Shown here: positions 1 through 8,524 of the stretch, in pieces
Layout of the letters: every line of letters starts with the position of its first letter
Position numbering within the stretch: the stretch's first letter is position 1
Origin: Nostoc commune NIES-4072
Lineage (GTDB): Bacteria > Cyanobacteriota > Cyanobacteriia > Cyanobacteriales > Nostocaceae
Length of the DNA stretch: 64,000 nt
NCBI RefSeq assembly: GCF_003113895.1
Contig: NZ_BDUD01000001.1
Span: 6,003,244-6,067,243, forward strand
Direction: 5' to 3'
The notes under the pieces: generated by a model
What the model was told of the DNA's origin: nothing
Database searches by the model: none
Seen by the model: only the letters and a program-made list of their open reading frames with translations
Translations under genes and position numbers: made by a program

Positions 1-39
1 TCAATAGCAATAGTTCTTCTTCCCCTACCTCCCCTGCTC

Positions 40-67
40 CCCCACTCCCCACTCCCCACTCCCCAGT
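40..67. repeat. heptanucleotide tandem repeat (CCCCACT type)
   Basis: Three exact CCCCACT heptamers followed by a variant CCCCAGT, preceded by pyrimidine-rich sequence. This matches the short tandemly repeated repetitive (STRR) class known from Nostoc and Anabaena. The last unit touches the stop codon of the neighbouring Uma2 gene. The same heptamer recurs at 51382-51402. Confidence 0.8.
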
Positions 68-738
68 TACGGAAGATTATCAGGATCAATACCAAGATTA
101 CGCAAATATGCTGCCAACTGTTCAGCCCGTTGGCGTTCTTGTTCTAGCAAGAACTCAGCGTGTTCTGCGCGTTGATTGAGTTCCAGGGAATTCAAAAATC
201 TCTGTCCATCTGGACGGTAAATTACTAACTCTCCAAGACCTGTTTGAAATCTAATTCCTAAGCGGGGACTAAGCCAACCATCCATTTGCCATAGCTTATT
301 CAAATGATTGTTTTGCCGCAACCAGCCGTCTAGTTGAAAACTTTCAGGGTCGTATAAATAATATTCTTCAACAGCGTATGTATCGTAAAACTCCAGCTTA
401 CGCTCCATTTCCTTGGTATCATTACTATAAGAAAGAATCTCAAAGACTACTTGCGGTGGAATATTATCTTCTTGCCACTGACGATAAGAACAACGTTTTC
501 CCTTTGGTCTACCGAAGACAACCATCACATCAGGTGCAGTCGGTGTAATCAGTCGAGAACGGACGGGATACCAGAGCAAATCTCCTGCAATCAAAACATG
601 ATCATTATTAGCAAACAGAATCTCTAAATTCTCCTTAATCAGGACAATCCAACGATATTGCTCTGTATTGTCTGCCATTGGTTTGCCGTCGCTATCTGGA
701 TAGAGGAGATCGGGGTCTATTTGCTCAAAGATCGTCAT
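67..738 (-). CDS. Uma2 family (DUF820) putative endonuclease
   Basis: A 223-residue protein of the Uma2/DUF820 family, which is greatly expanded in cyanobacteria and has a restriction-endonuclease-like PD-(D/E)XK fold. Visible are PDVMVVF (acidic residue of the active site), the strand PPQVVFEILS with the conserved Glu, and the helix/strand KLEFYDTY...EYYLYDP typical of the family. The C-terminal 25 residues are a charged, Glu/Arg-rich helix. The reading frame is open 12 codons further upstream, but the ATG at 738 gives the usual family N-terminus, MTIFEQIDPD. The biological substrate of these proteins is unknown. The gene stands alone, and a second family member lies at 18581. Confidence 0.8.
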   Translation of the reverse strand: MTIFEQIDPDLLYPDSDGKPMADNTEQYRWIVLIKENLEILFANNDHVLIAGDLLWYPVRSRLITPTAPDVMVVFGRPKGKRCSYRQWQEDNIPPQVVFEILSYSNDTKEMERKLEFYDTYAVEEYYLYDPESFQLDGWLRQNNHLNKLWQMDGWLSPRLGIRFQTGLGELVIYRPDGQRFLNSLELNQRAEHAEFLLEQERQRAEQLAAYLRNLGIDPDNLP

Positions 739-862
739 CTGATTTAACCCACAGGCTCTTGACTTCCAGTTCAATTATGACTGGTTATAAGGGTCTAATA
801 GCAACCACTGCCATAAAAACCTTAGAATGAATAGGGTGTATTTAAATCTGTAACAAATATTT

Positions 863-1120
863 ATGCCTCCTCGTTGGCCTCGCAAACCCGATCGCAAAGA
901 CCCTGATTACCGCAAGATCGATGACAGAATGAATTTTGCCGTGCATGTAGCGATCGCTGCTACTATTAATTCTGGTTTGTGGTTTTTCCACATCTTGAAA
1001 GGCACTACTTGGGAGTGGCTGCCTTGGGTGACTTTAAGTTGGACAGGAATAGTGTTGGTGCATCTGATTTATATTAGTGCGATCGCTAACTACACCGAAA
1101 CTCCGCCAAAATCCACCTGA
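863..1120 (+). CDS. 2TM domain-containing small membrane protein
   Basis: An 85-residue protein with a basic N-terminus (MPPRWPRKPDRKDPDYRKI) followed by two hydrophobic helices, about residues 27-46 and 54-75, as in the small 2TM-domain family found across cyanobacteria. The positive N-terminus suggests cytoplasmic tails on both sides of a helical hairpin in the inner or thylakoid membrane. Function is unknown. There is no clear operon partner. A possible terminator hairpin follows at 1193. Confidence 0.75.
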   Translation: MPPRWPRKPDRKDPDYRKIDDRMNFAVHVAIAATINSGLWFFHILKGTTWEWLPWVTLSWTGIVLVHLIYISAIANYTETPPKST

Positions 1121-1192
1121 AGATGGATTACTCATGCTGGGGCGATTGTAACCTCTGGTAGTAGGATTAGGCTGTTAATTGAGCCATAATAT

Positions 1193-1219
1193 AAAAAAGC
1201 CTGAGATTTCGCGCTTTTT
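1193..1219 (+). terminator. possible Rho-independent terminator
   Basis: AAAAAGC and GCTTTTT arms around a 12-base loop, with the right arm itself T-rich. It lies between the 2TM gene and the DUF3181 gene, only about 20 bases before the latter, so it may also act in the DUF3181 leader. Confidence 0.4.
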
Positions 1220-1239
1220 CTTAATGTAGGGTTATTTTT

Positions 1240-1548
1240 ATGGCTAAGACTAACACCACAGAACTACTAGAAGCCCTAGCAGCTGAAATTGGCGAAAATG
1301 TCTACATAGACGTTGCTAAATGGCATCTTTATTTATCTAATGCCAAACTGCATACAGTTGTTGCCGAGCAACTGTATCCTTTAATTACTTCCAACGCTGT
1401 AAATGAAAACCGAGTTTTACAAGTCTTGGGATCGATTCCAATAAAAATTGGCGGCGGAAAACGTGAAATTCCCTTAATCGATTTACTACCCCTGCAATGC
1501 CAAGTAGCTTTAATAGATATCTTGGAAAAATATCAACGTGATTTCTAA
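1240..1548 (+). CDS. DUF3181 family protein
   Basis: A 102-residue soluble protein that I recognise as the cyanobacteria-restricted DUF3181 family: MAKTNTTELLEALAAEIGE at the N-terminus, then VYIDVAKWHLYL, and a C-terminal IPLIDLLPLQCQ segment. It is probably cytoplasmic because it has no signal peptide or membrane segment. No enzymatic motif is visible and the function of the family is unknown. ATG start; the gene is monocistronic by spacing. Confidence 0.8.
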   Translation: MAKTNTTELLEALAAEIGENVYIDVAKWHLYLSNAKLHTVVAEQLYPLITSNAVNENRVLQVLGSIPIKIGGGKREIPLIDLLPLQCQVALIDILEKYQRDF

Positions 1549-1828
1549 TTGCTAAAACTAAGATTATTTTAGTTGGACAATTTTATTAATCAGCATTCCC
1601 TGATTCGGTTTTAGCTTCGGAATTAGGTATATGTTTACTGCGCCTATTTTATAAAAATGAACTTTCCAGATACACACAAATCAATCTCGTGTAATTTGTG
1701 TATGGATATCTGATAAAAATTTCCTTTAATAATTAAGGAATCTCCGCGTTCAAAATCGGTTCACATCTGAGCGAGTTGATCTTGAGACTCGCTTTGAACA
1801 TTCATGCAAACTCATTGAGGTAATTTCT

Positions 1829-2044
1829 ATGCTTTTACAAGTCAAAGATAGTGGCGAATTGGTAAAGATTGTTGAAATTCAGGAATTAATTGACCCGAAT
1901 AATGATGTTGTTCACGCAAAAGATCAAGAAGGTCAAGAAGAACAGCAACCTGAAAGTTTTAAAAAAGAAAATCTCGTTTTTCCTTCAGGTGAAGTTTTAC
2001 CACGCTGTTGGTTAGATGCCGACTATAGACACGACAACGGTTAA
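1829..2044 (+). CDS. small acidic hypothetical protein
   Basis: A 71-residue, strongly acidic protein (Glu/Asp/Gln-rich centre, KDQEGQEEQQPE). The start is supported by a GAGG Shine-Dalgarno nine bases before the ATG. It ends in a tryptophan-containing segment LPRCWLDADYRHDNG. It resembles short conserved cyanobacterial proteins that have no assigned role; I cannot name a family. A strong hairpin follows at 2189. Confidence 0.6.
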   Translation: MLLQVKDSGELVKIVEIQELIDPNNDVVHAKDQEGQEEQQPESFKKENLVFPSGEVLPRCWLDADYRHDNG

Positions 2045-2188
2045 TCATTTTCAAGTCACTTGAGTTGGACGGTTCATGTGGTAACTTTCAGAGTGATTTG
2101 TTTGTAGCAAGCAGCTCCAGCCTTACTCTTGTGCAATTTAAATGCTAATTAGCTTAAAAGCAAACTGATTTGCTAATTATCAATCTAC

Positions 2189-2221
2189 AGATCCCCAGCT
2201 TCTTTAAGAAGCCGGGGATCT
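2189..2221 (+). terminator. hairpin terminator / dispersed palindrome, copy 1
   Basis: A 13-bp stem (AGATCCCC outer arm, one mismatch) with a CTTTAAG-type loop, followed by TGGCTTTTC. It lies downstream of the 71-residue gene. A perfect copy of the same palindrome lies at 32019-32051 and a shorter relative at 2825-2850, so this is a repeated element reused as a transcription terminator. Confidence 0.65.
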
Positions 2222-2269
2222 GGCTTTTCACAAAGAATTTATCATTGCTATATATAACTATGTGCCAGA

Positions 2270-2740
2270 TTATGACGCAGCTTTTTCTCCCACCGTCACC
2301 GTTTCATTCTGCTGAGATTTAGGAAAAAATGTCTTAACAATCCAGTCGGTCAAGATGTGAGACAGTAATCCTATAGGGCCAGCAAATAAACACAAAGCCA
2401 GAGAGTGAATTGTCCAAATACCTGTTTTTTGTCCTTCCCAATAAATCCAGCGACCGACGAATAAATCCATCACTAAAAAATGAATCCAACCCGTTGCAGC
2501 AGCCGTTTCATCTGTAAAAAATCGCGCAATATCGGCTAATTGGGGATTCGATAAAGCTTGGGCATTTTCTGGCGTAATGCTGTTGATAAACAAATACACA
2601 TACGCTCCAGCTAACAGCACAAAAGGCAAATATGATGACATTACCTGCCGTGTAACTTTCCAATTTGGTAATAAAATCATCAATGCCCAAAAAGGCAAGA
2701 CGAAAAGGTTAGCAATGTTAAATAGTTGGGAGATGGTCAT
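2270..2740 (-). CDS. ABA4-like membrane protein (DUF4281)
   Basis: A 156-residue, mostly hydrophobic protein with about four membrane helices. It matches the ABA4-like family (DUF4281): N-terminal ISQLFNIANLFVLPFWALMI, central WIHFLVMDLFVGRWIYWEG, and C-terminal GPIGLLSHILTDWIVK. Plant ABA4 is needed for neoxanthin formation; the role of the cyanobacterial homologues is not settled, so a carotenoid role is only inferred. The frame is open upstream to 2833, but that extension runs through the hairpin at 2825-2850, which terminates the gene before it. I therefore chose the ATG at 2740, which begins exactly at the family N-terminus. Confidence 0.75.
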   Translation of the reverse strand: MTISQLFNIANLFVLPFWALMILLPNWKVTRQVMSSYLPFVLLAGAYVYLFINSITPENAQALSNPQLADIARFFTDETAAATGWIHFLVMDLFVGRWIYWEGQKTGIWTIHSLALCLFAGPIGLLSHILTDWIVKTFFPKSQQNETVTVGEKAAS

Positions 2741-2824
2741 AGTTTTGTAAATTGCAAGGTTTTTAGCTATTATTTTTTGCTCAGAATTAACTAATGGTTT
2801 ATAACTCGCAACTTTCCGAATAAA

Positions 2825-2850
2825 TCCCGACAACTTTTACGAAGTCGGGA
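2825..2850 (-). terminator. hairpin downstream of the CobW-like gene
   Basis: TCCCGAC and GTCGGGA arms around a 12-base loop. On the minus strand the hairpin is followed by TTTATT, directly after the stop codon of the CobW-like gene. It is related in sequence to the palindromes at 2189 and 32019. Confidence 0.55.
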
Positions 2851-2862
2851 ATCTAGGTATAT

Positions 2863-3903
2863 TTATAAAGCTACAAGTTGCGATTCAATTTCTGAAGACT
2901 TCAAATCACGCCCTATAAAAACTAAGCGGGTTTGCCGAGCCTCTTCAGTTTTCCAAGGGCGATCATAAAATTTATCAAATCGGGTTCCTACGCCTTGCAT
3001 CACTAAACGCATGGATTTATTTGGCACTGCTACAAAACCTTTAATTCGGTAAATTTCTTGTTCTTGTGCTAATTTTTCCAACTGCTGTTGCAACTTTTCT
3101 GGGTCAAATGTACGATCCAAAATTAAATTAGTTGAGATAATTTCTTCGTCATGATTGTGGTCTTCTTCGGTATCGTGATGGCTAGGGCGAGAATCTAAAT
3201 TGTCTTCTACTGCGGCTTGGAATCCTAATAATATAGATGCATCTAGTTGAGAACCATTGCTCTCGACAATCTTCACCACTCTGGGCAACTCTTGCTTAAT
3301 CAATTCCTCAACTCTTGCTTTTGTCTCGGCATCTACCAAGTCAATTTTATTTAATACTACCAAGTCTGCACAAGCAAGTTGGTCTTCAAATAGTTCTTGC
3401 AAGGGTGTTTCGTGTTCTAGACTATCATCTGCTTGCCGTTGGGCTGCGATCGCCTCTAGATCGCTAGCAAATGTTCCCGCAGCTACCGCCGCACAATCTA
3501 CCACAGTAATCACCGCATCCACAGTAGCGGCGTTGCGAATTTCTTGCCAGCGAAAAGCCTTCACCAGTGGCTTTGGCAAGGCTAAACCAGAGGTTTCAAT
3601 CAAAATGCAGTCGATGCTATCCCGCCGCTTGATTAACTCTTGCATCATCGGGTAAAACTCTTCCTGGACGGTGCAGCATAAGCAGCCATTGGTTAATTCA
3701 AAGATATTAGTGTCGCTCTCACCATCTTCTGGGCAAACTTGACAGGATTTTAACAATTCGCCATCAATACCGAGTTCGCCAAATTCATTGACTAAAACAG
3801 CAATGCGCCGTCCTTGGTTGTTTTGTAGCAGGTGGCGAATTAGGCTGGTTTTTCCACTACCTAAGAAGCCTGTAATTACTGTGACAGGAATTTTTGTTGC
3901 CAT
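2863..3903 (-). CDS. CobW/COG0523-type GTPase, putative metal chaperone
   Basis: A 346-residue G3E-family P-loop GTPase. Visible are the Walker A motif GFLGSGKTS (residues 12-20), the metal-binding CxCC motif in GCLCCTVQ (73-80), an ETSG segment, NKID for guanine recognition, and a CobW C-terminal domain (about 255-340). A His/Asp/Glu-rich linker near residues 240-250 (SHHDTEEDHNHDEE) and an extra CQVCPED insertion are typical of metal-handling members. The family inserts or traffics metals such as zinc or cobalt to client proteins; which metal cannot be told here, and no Zur-type operator was recognised. ATG start; the gene is followed by its own hairpin terminator. Confidence 0.85.
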   Translation of the reverse strand: MATKIPVTVITGFLGSGKTSLIRHLLQNNQGRRIAVLVNEFGELGIDGELLKSCQVCPEDGESDTNIFELTNGCLCCTVQEEFYPMMQELIKRRDSIDCILIETSGLALPKPLVKAFRWQEIRNAATVDAVITVVDCAAVAAGTFASDLEAIAAQRQADDSLEHETPLQELFEDQLACADLVVLNKIDLVDAETKARVEELIKQELPRVVKIVESNGSQLDASILLGFQAAVEDNLDSRPSHHDTEEDHNHDEEIISTNLILDRTFDPEKLQQQLEKLAQEQEIYRIKGFVAVPNKSMRLVMQGVGTRFDKFYDRPWKTEEARQTRLVFIGRDLKSSEIESQLVAL

Positions 3904-4005
3904 TATTTAATTAATTGTGCCTCTTGATATTTTCCCTGATCGCTGACTAGATTAGGAATCAGGGTTTATATATTCTGTAGATAGGAATTAGCGAGATTAC
4001 CGCAA

Positions 4006-4580
4006 ATGAATTCTGCTAAAACTATTAAGCTGTTAATAAAACAAGCAAAATATGCTGAAAACATAGGAAACTACCAGCAAGCAGAAGACCTTTGGCTATC
4101 GGTAATCAAACAAAAACCTAATGATGTTCTAGCTTATGTAAGATTAGCAAAGCTATTATCTTATTAGAATAAAACAGAAACGGCGTTGACATTTTATCAA
4201 CAAGCCCTCCTCATCGAGCCTAGTGTTCAGATATACACTGAGTTAGGAATGTGGTTGTTAGATATACAAAAATTAGAAGAAGCGATCGCTGCATTTTGTC
4301 AAGTAATTGCTCTTGAACCCAATGGGTGTACTGATGAATATATATTGACAAGCAGTGATTTTCCTCTGTTATAGCTGTTTTTCACCAGTTCGCTGCTAAA
4401 GTTCAGCCGAAGCCGATATCTGGTATTTACTACAGACTAGGTAAGTATATATTATTTAACTACAGCGATAGAAACGATGAAGCGATCGCTGCTTTTCAAG
4501 AAGCACTTAGACTAAATCCTGGTCATCAACACGCAGCACAAGACCTTAACAAGCTACAACATAATAGCCATGATCGCTAA
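4006..4580 (+). pseudogene. decayed TPR-repeat protein gene
   Basis: From the ATG at 4006 the frame reads a TPR-like sequence (QAKYAENIGNYQQAEDLW) until an in-frame TAG at 4165. The same frame continues with more TPR sequence (MTFYQQALLIEPS, EEAIAAFCQVIALEPNG) to a second stop at 4372. Coding then resumes in another frame from about 4374 (AVFHQFAAKVQPKP, DEAIAAFQEALRLNPG) and ends at the TAA at 4578. One nonsense mutation plus one frameshift therefore separate three pieces of a single roughly 190-residue protein. TPR proteins are protein-interaction scaffolds; the partner is unknown. Confidence 0.75.
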
Positions 4581-4586
4581 CAACAG

Positions 4587-4648
4587 TAGGGGCAACATCC
4601 CCGCGATCGCCTGATTTGATTCAGGTGAACCCAGGAAGCTTGCCCCTA
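4587..4648. repeat. 62-bp palindromic element
   Basis: Nine-base outer arms TAGGGGCAA / TTGCCCCTA enclose an inner hairpin (CCTGA / TCAGG) and a HIP1 octamer. It lies between the TPR pseudogene and the 3' end of heme oxygenase, with no strong T-tract on either side, so it is more likely a dispersed palindromic repeat than a classical terminator. Confidence 0.55.
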
Positions 4649-4675
4649 GATTTACAAAATTTTACTTAATAAAGT

Positions 4676-5392
4676 TTACTCAGCTGTGACGAGTTCAGTA
4701 CTGCCGCGTGTACGACGCCTTGTAAGGCTATTGTAAAGCATTACTCCAATCGCCTTAATCAAATTGCCTTCCAATTCTTGGAACATCGTCATGTTCATGC
4801 CAAAGGCGGCGTTAGCTTCATCAACGATGCGATCGGTTGTAGCCTCGTCGAGGGGTAATTCATCCAAAGTTTGACGATATTTGGCTTTGAATGCCTTCTC
4901 ATCAGGAATCTCTGGAAACTCATAAAAGGCTGTTCCTTGTCCATCAGACAAATTCATCGCCGTTACAGCAATATTTTTGAGAATTTGTCCCCCGGATAAG
5001 TCACCCAAGTAACGAGTATATGAATGAGCTATCAATAGTTCCGGTTCTGTGGCAGATATTTCTCGGATGCGCTTTACATAAGCTTCACCTGCCGGAGATA
5101 GCTTAATTTGCTCCCTCCAGTTAGTACCAAAATAATAACTTAGGTCTTGCTCTAAGGTGTACTTGCGGTTTAGCTGGGGAAAATTAATTTTAGAAAGAAT
5201 TGGGTGCTGACGATGCTTTTCCATTTCCTCTTCCATCGCTGAGTAGACGAAGTAGAAGTTAGCAACTAGTTTCCGGTAAGAGTTTTTCTCGACTACTCCT
5301 CTTAAAAAGCACTTGACAAAACCTACATTTTCTGCCATGGTGTGGGCTTTCTTAGTGCCTACACGTAATTTGGTTGCTAAATTGCTGCTCAT
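4676..5392 (-). CDS. ho1: heme oxygenase (biliverdin-producing)
   Basis: A 238-residue soluble heme oxygenase, the usual length for cyanobacterial HO1. It opens heme to biliverdin IX-alpha, CO and iron with electrons from ferredoxin, the first step to phycobilins. The proximal heme ligand is His17 in TKKAHTMAE, and the distal helix carries GDLSGGQ (residues 130-136). The segment FYFVYSAMEEEME is also characteristic. ATG start. No neighbouring bilin reductase gene is present in the window. A long non-coding region lies upstream and may hold the promoter. Confidence 0.95.
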   Translation of the reverse strand: MSSNLATKLRVGTKKAHTMAENVGFVKCFLRGVVEKNSYRKLVANFYFVYSAMEEEMEKHRQHPILSKINFPQLNRKYTLEQDLSYYFGTNWREQIKLSPAGEAYVKRIREISATEPELLIAHSYTRYLGDLSGGQILKNIAVTAMNLSDGQGTAFYEFPEIPDEKAFKAKYRQTLDELPLDEATTDRIVDEANAAFGMNMTMFQELEGNLIKAIGVMLYNSLTRRRTRGSTELVTAE

Positions 5393-6007
5393 GCTAAATT
5401 TCTCAACTTTTAAAAAGTTAACTGCCGAAGTTTTAATTCACTAACGGCTAAAAAAGCCATTAAAACGTTACCTTAAAACTATTTGATGAGAATTTATATT
5501 AAAATTTTTTAAGCTATAATAGTATTGTATTATTTTATACATTAAAAATCTAAGGAAATAATTGCCCTGTACGCATGAAAATTACTTCCTCACCATTGCC
5601 CATTCCCTATTTTCCAGTCATAAAATCAGCTTTTGTATTTCCAAAATTACGAAAGCAATAACACGCAACAGTAGCGTAGATTTTTAAATTAAGGTAACTT
5701 CATGCCCAAATAAAACATCTCTTAATCCTCGGATTAATTCTACCTAGATGAATGCCTAGTTAATAAATTAACGAGTTGTTTTTATTTCAGTGTTTATCTC
5801 AAAAAAATCAAAAATTAATACTAATTTAAGTACAGATACTGAGGAGCATACAATATGCAAGTGATATATTACAAATAGATTAGCTGAGGAAAAAACGTAT
5901 ATTCTCATTATTAATGATGTATTATACAGCAATTTTTATCTCAATGATTTAGTTAACTTGAATTCTCAAATATAGACATAGAAACTGTTTTAGCTATGAC
6001 TACTGAC
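5393..6007. other. non-coding region upstream of heme oxygenase
   Basis: About 600 AT-rich bases with no credible open frame on either strand. It presumably contains the leftward ho1 promoter and possibly a rightward one, but I could not assign promoter boxes with confidence. No structured RNA was recognised. Confidence 0.5.
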
Positions 6008-6120
6008 ATATTACAGCACTTCCGGCAGCTATGAGGTACATCCTCAAATCTGAAAGCTTTGATAGGAGAGGGCAAGGAGAAAAGCTGTATTGCATAATAG
6101 CCGGAAGCGCTGTAATATAT
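6008..6120. mobile_element. MITE-like element with about 20-bp inverted ends
   Basis: The left end ATATTACAGCACTTCCGGC pairs with the right end GCCGGAAGCGCTGTAATAT in inverted orientation, 113 bp in total. TA dinucleotides flank the TTACAGC...GCTGTAA core, which is compatible with an IS630/mariner-type TA insertion, though the parent transposon is not in the window. No transposase is encoded. The rightward frame open from 6090 begins inside this element and is therefore not the true start of the PIG-L gene. Confidence 0.6.
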
Positions 6121-6194
6121 TAGGTTGTAACTACCCAATAAATTACATTTCAACCTTTAAGCTAGCTAATTCCAATAAATATTACATAAACAAT

Positions 6195-7025
6195 ATGAAT
6201 ATGGGAAATATTTTAAATCGTTTAAAGGTTAGTTTGCACAACAAGCTATGGCTGTTTAACTATCGATTGCGAGAACTTCAAATCCGGCTACAGTTCTACT
6301 GGCTTTTGTATCGAGGTAGTCAACCACTGAATGTTAGCAATAAATCGCTGATTGTGTTTGCTCCTCATCAAGATGATGAAGCACTGGGCTGTGGTGGAAT
6401 TATTGCACTCAAGCGAGAACAAGGTGTACCTATTAAGGTTGTTTTTGTCACAGATGGAGGGGGTTCCCATCAAGATAATACCAAGATTAGCCGCTCTAAA
6501 ATTGTTCAAATTCGCAAACAAGAAGCACTGACAGCTTTAAACATTCTGGGTGTTGATTCAAAAGATATTCACTTTCTTAATAAATCTGATGGCTCACTAC
6601 ACAAGATGACAGAAGCCGAACAGCAGCAAACCATTGAAGAAATGGCGCAATTGTTGCATACCTTTGGCCCTCAAGAAGTTTACGTAACTCACAAAAAAGA
6701 TCGGAGTCGAGATCATGAGATTACTTATCAACTTGTTAAGACCGCGATTATCAAAGCTGGAGTGAAGGTTGATTTGTGGGAGTATGCCATCTGGTTGCTT
6801 TGGAAATCCTTACTATTTCGGGATCTCAAGTTGGACGAATTAGCAGGTGCTTATCGATTATCTATTCACACAGTGCAATCCAAAAAAAATGAGGCGATCA
6901 AAACCTATCGTTCTCAATATTTACCTATAGATGCTGAATCTAGCGCAGTACTACCTCCCGGTTTTCTCTGGCGGTTCTTCTTACCTCATGAGGTTTTTTT
7001 CAAATCAGAATTGCCAAAGCTATAG
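6195..7025 (+). CDS. PIG-L family (LmbE-like) N-acetyl sugar deacetylase
   Basis: A 276-residue member of the PIG-L/LmbE zinc hydrolase family, which removes acetyl groups from GlcNAc-type sugars in lipids, antibiotics or glycans. The metal and catalytic signature is PHQDDEALGCGG (residues 57-68), followed by VVFVTDGGGSH, and a late His in VTHKKDRSRDHE matches the third zinc ligand. An open frame extends 35 codons upstream but reads through a MITE, so the ATG at 6195 is preferred. Its position before glmM and glycosyltransferases suggests modification of an amino-sugar-containing surface glycan; this is inference. Confidence 0.85.
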   Translation: MNMGNILNRLKVSLHNKLWLFNYRLRELQIRLQFYWLLYRGSQPLNVSNKSLIVFAPHQDDEALGCGGIIALKREQGVPIKVVFVTDGGGSHQDNTKISRSKIVQIRKQEALTALNILGVDSKDIHFLNKSDGSLHKMTEAEQQQTIEEMAQLLHTFGPQEVYVTHKKDRSRDHEITYQLVKTAIIKAGVKVDLWEYAIWLLWKSLLFRDLKLDELAGAYRLSIHTVQSKKNEAIKTYRSQYLPIDAESSAVLPPGFLWRFFLPHEVFFKSELPKL

Positions 7026-7286
7026 CTTTCTCTTTTGGAATTGGAAAAAATTAAATAGTGTTTTACTTAGTTTGAATGAATAAGGCAGAAGAAAAACAAG
7101 TGGAAGATTCGGAAGAAACACTTTCTTTTTAATCATTCAATCTTAGCTTTAATGTGGGTTTTAGCTATTTATTCATTAATAGATAGCTGATTTCTGATGT
7201 TTTTTGACATCAATTAATAGCTTGTAAAAAGAAAATAGCTACTTTTAAAGTCTCAATCTCTTTATTGAAAAATAACAGGAAAAGAA

Positions 7287-8156
7287 ATGATTCAATCAAA
7301 AAAAGACTTTTGTTTTTGTACTTTAGCACTAGGGAAAAAATATAGCGCCCTTGCTTCTTTATTAGCAAAAGATATAGAGAGATATTCCCCGAATACTTCT
7401 TTTATTATCTTAACTGATCATCCTGAAGAATTTAGTAAATATTCTCAAGTTTTAGTTTTTAAGCATCAACAGCAGGGTGTCAAATGTTACCACGATAAAA
7501 GATTTGCGATCGCAAAAGCTTTGTCACTCTTTAACTCGTGTATATTCATCGACTCAGATATGCGAATCTTGGCACCAGTGCCAGAAGATATGCAATGGCT
7601 GCTAACACCAGGAATTAGCGCTAGAGCTTGTATGGATATGCCAAAAAAATTTACTAAAGTTATTGCAGGAACTGCTAGTAGTAAATTTGCGAGAGAATTT
7701 ACAGTTGTTAAAAATGCAACAAAAGTTCTTAATTTAGAAACAAGTTGGAAAGATATTAGTTTTGTTCACGAGTACTTATTCTCAGTCACTAAAGATTCAG
7801 GTAAAGAAATTGAGTTTTTGCAACAATGGGATATGCTTGCTAATTACTTTGAGCTAAATGGAATTTATGAAGGTGAAGGGAGTGCAATAGGTTTAGCTGC
7901 TTATAAAGCTGGGCTGGCAGTTAGATGGAGTGAGATGGAAGGCATTTCATTTTTCAATAATAAAATTGAGTTAGTAAAAATTAGCAAAGGTCAATCAAAT
8001 AGGGACGAAATTTCTCAGTATTTTGAAGATCACGAAAAGATTTTATACCCTAAGCGCTCTTTCATGAGCAAAGCTATAGATAAACTTGGAAAGGCAATTA
8101 TGCATTTTTACAGAAAAATGCGGTTCAAAATTGTTCGCTCTTCTTTGTTAAACTGA
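7287..8156 (+). CDS. putative GT-A-fold glycosyltransferase
   Basis: A 289-residue protein with features of a nucleotide-diphospho-sugar transferase: an N-terminal strand-helix unit (FCFCTLALGKKYSALASLLAKDI), then SFIILTD, and a metal-binding DSD triad at residues 89-91 (SCIFIDSDMRIL). The C-terminal 45 residues are basic and amphipathic, suggesting peripheral membrane contact. I cannot assign a CAZy family. It lies between the PIG-L gene and glmM on the same strand but is separated from each by 260-370 bases, so it may be transcribed alone. Confidence 0.6.
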   Translation: MIQSKKDFCFCTLALGKKYSALASLLAKDIERYSPNTSFIILTDHPEEFSKYSQVLVFKHQQQGVKCYHDKRFAIAKALSLFNSCIFIDSDMRILAPVPEDMQWLLTPGISARACMDMPKKFTKVIAGTASSKFAREFTVVKNATKVLNLETSWKDISFVHEYLFSVTKDSGKEIEFLQQWDMLANYFELNGIYEGEGSAIGLAAYKAGLAVRWSEMEGISFFNNKIELVKISKGQSNRDEISQYFEDHEKILYPKRSFMSKAIDKLGKAIMHFYRKMRFKIVRSSLLN

Positions 8157-8524
8157 TATCTGAACACTGTTATCCGAGTTGAAAAATCAGGTTTTTAGGC
8201 AAAAAATCTAGGTTCTTGGCTTTGCAATTGCAAGAAACTCAATTTTCTTTTAAAACTAGCTTTGAGAGCATCCCATTAACGCGATCGCTATCATATCGCC
8301 TAACATGAAAAATGCGAGTTCCGTTAAATGACAGTTTTTTATAGATTTAGATCAGAACTTCAAAGGGGATTTACCCTACGGAAGGCTACACGAAGGTTGT
8401 TTAGCCACTAATTCCAGTGATTCGGTTTTGTGGTTCAAGATTTGAGAAAAAGTTTTCTGTCAGAATTGTTGAATCAAGTGTTAAATGCTATTTTCTAGTG
8501 TGATTGTGTGGAGTATTGAAACAA
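8157..8524. other. non-coding region before glmM
   Basis: About 370 bases without a convincing gene. It contains a HIP1 octamer near 8280 and a short piece resembling dispersed Nostoc repeats near 8375 (ACGGAAGGCTACACGAAG). The glmM promoter is presumably here, but I could not place it. Confidence 0.4.

Noticed and set aside
3257..3655. 132-residue frame opposite the CobW-like gene
   Set aside because: Antisense shadow of a strongly supported gene; Ser-rich, with no motif.
4587..4648. Rho-independent terminator for heme oxygenase or the TPR gene
   Set aside because: The hairpin is strong but there is no T-tract on either strand; it fits a dispersed palindrome better.
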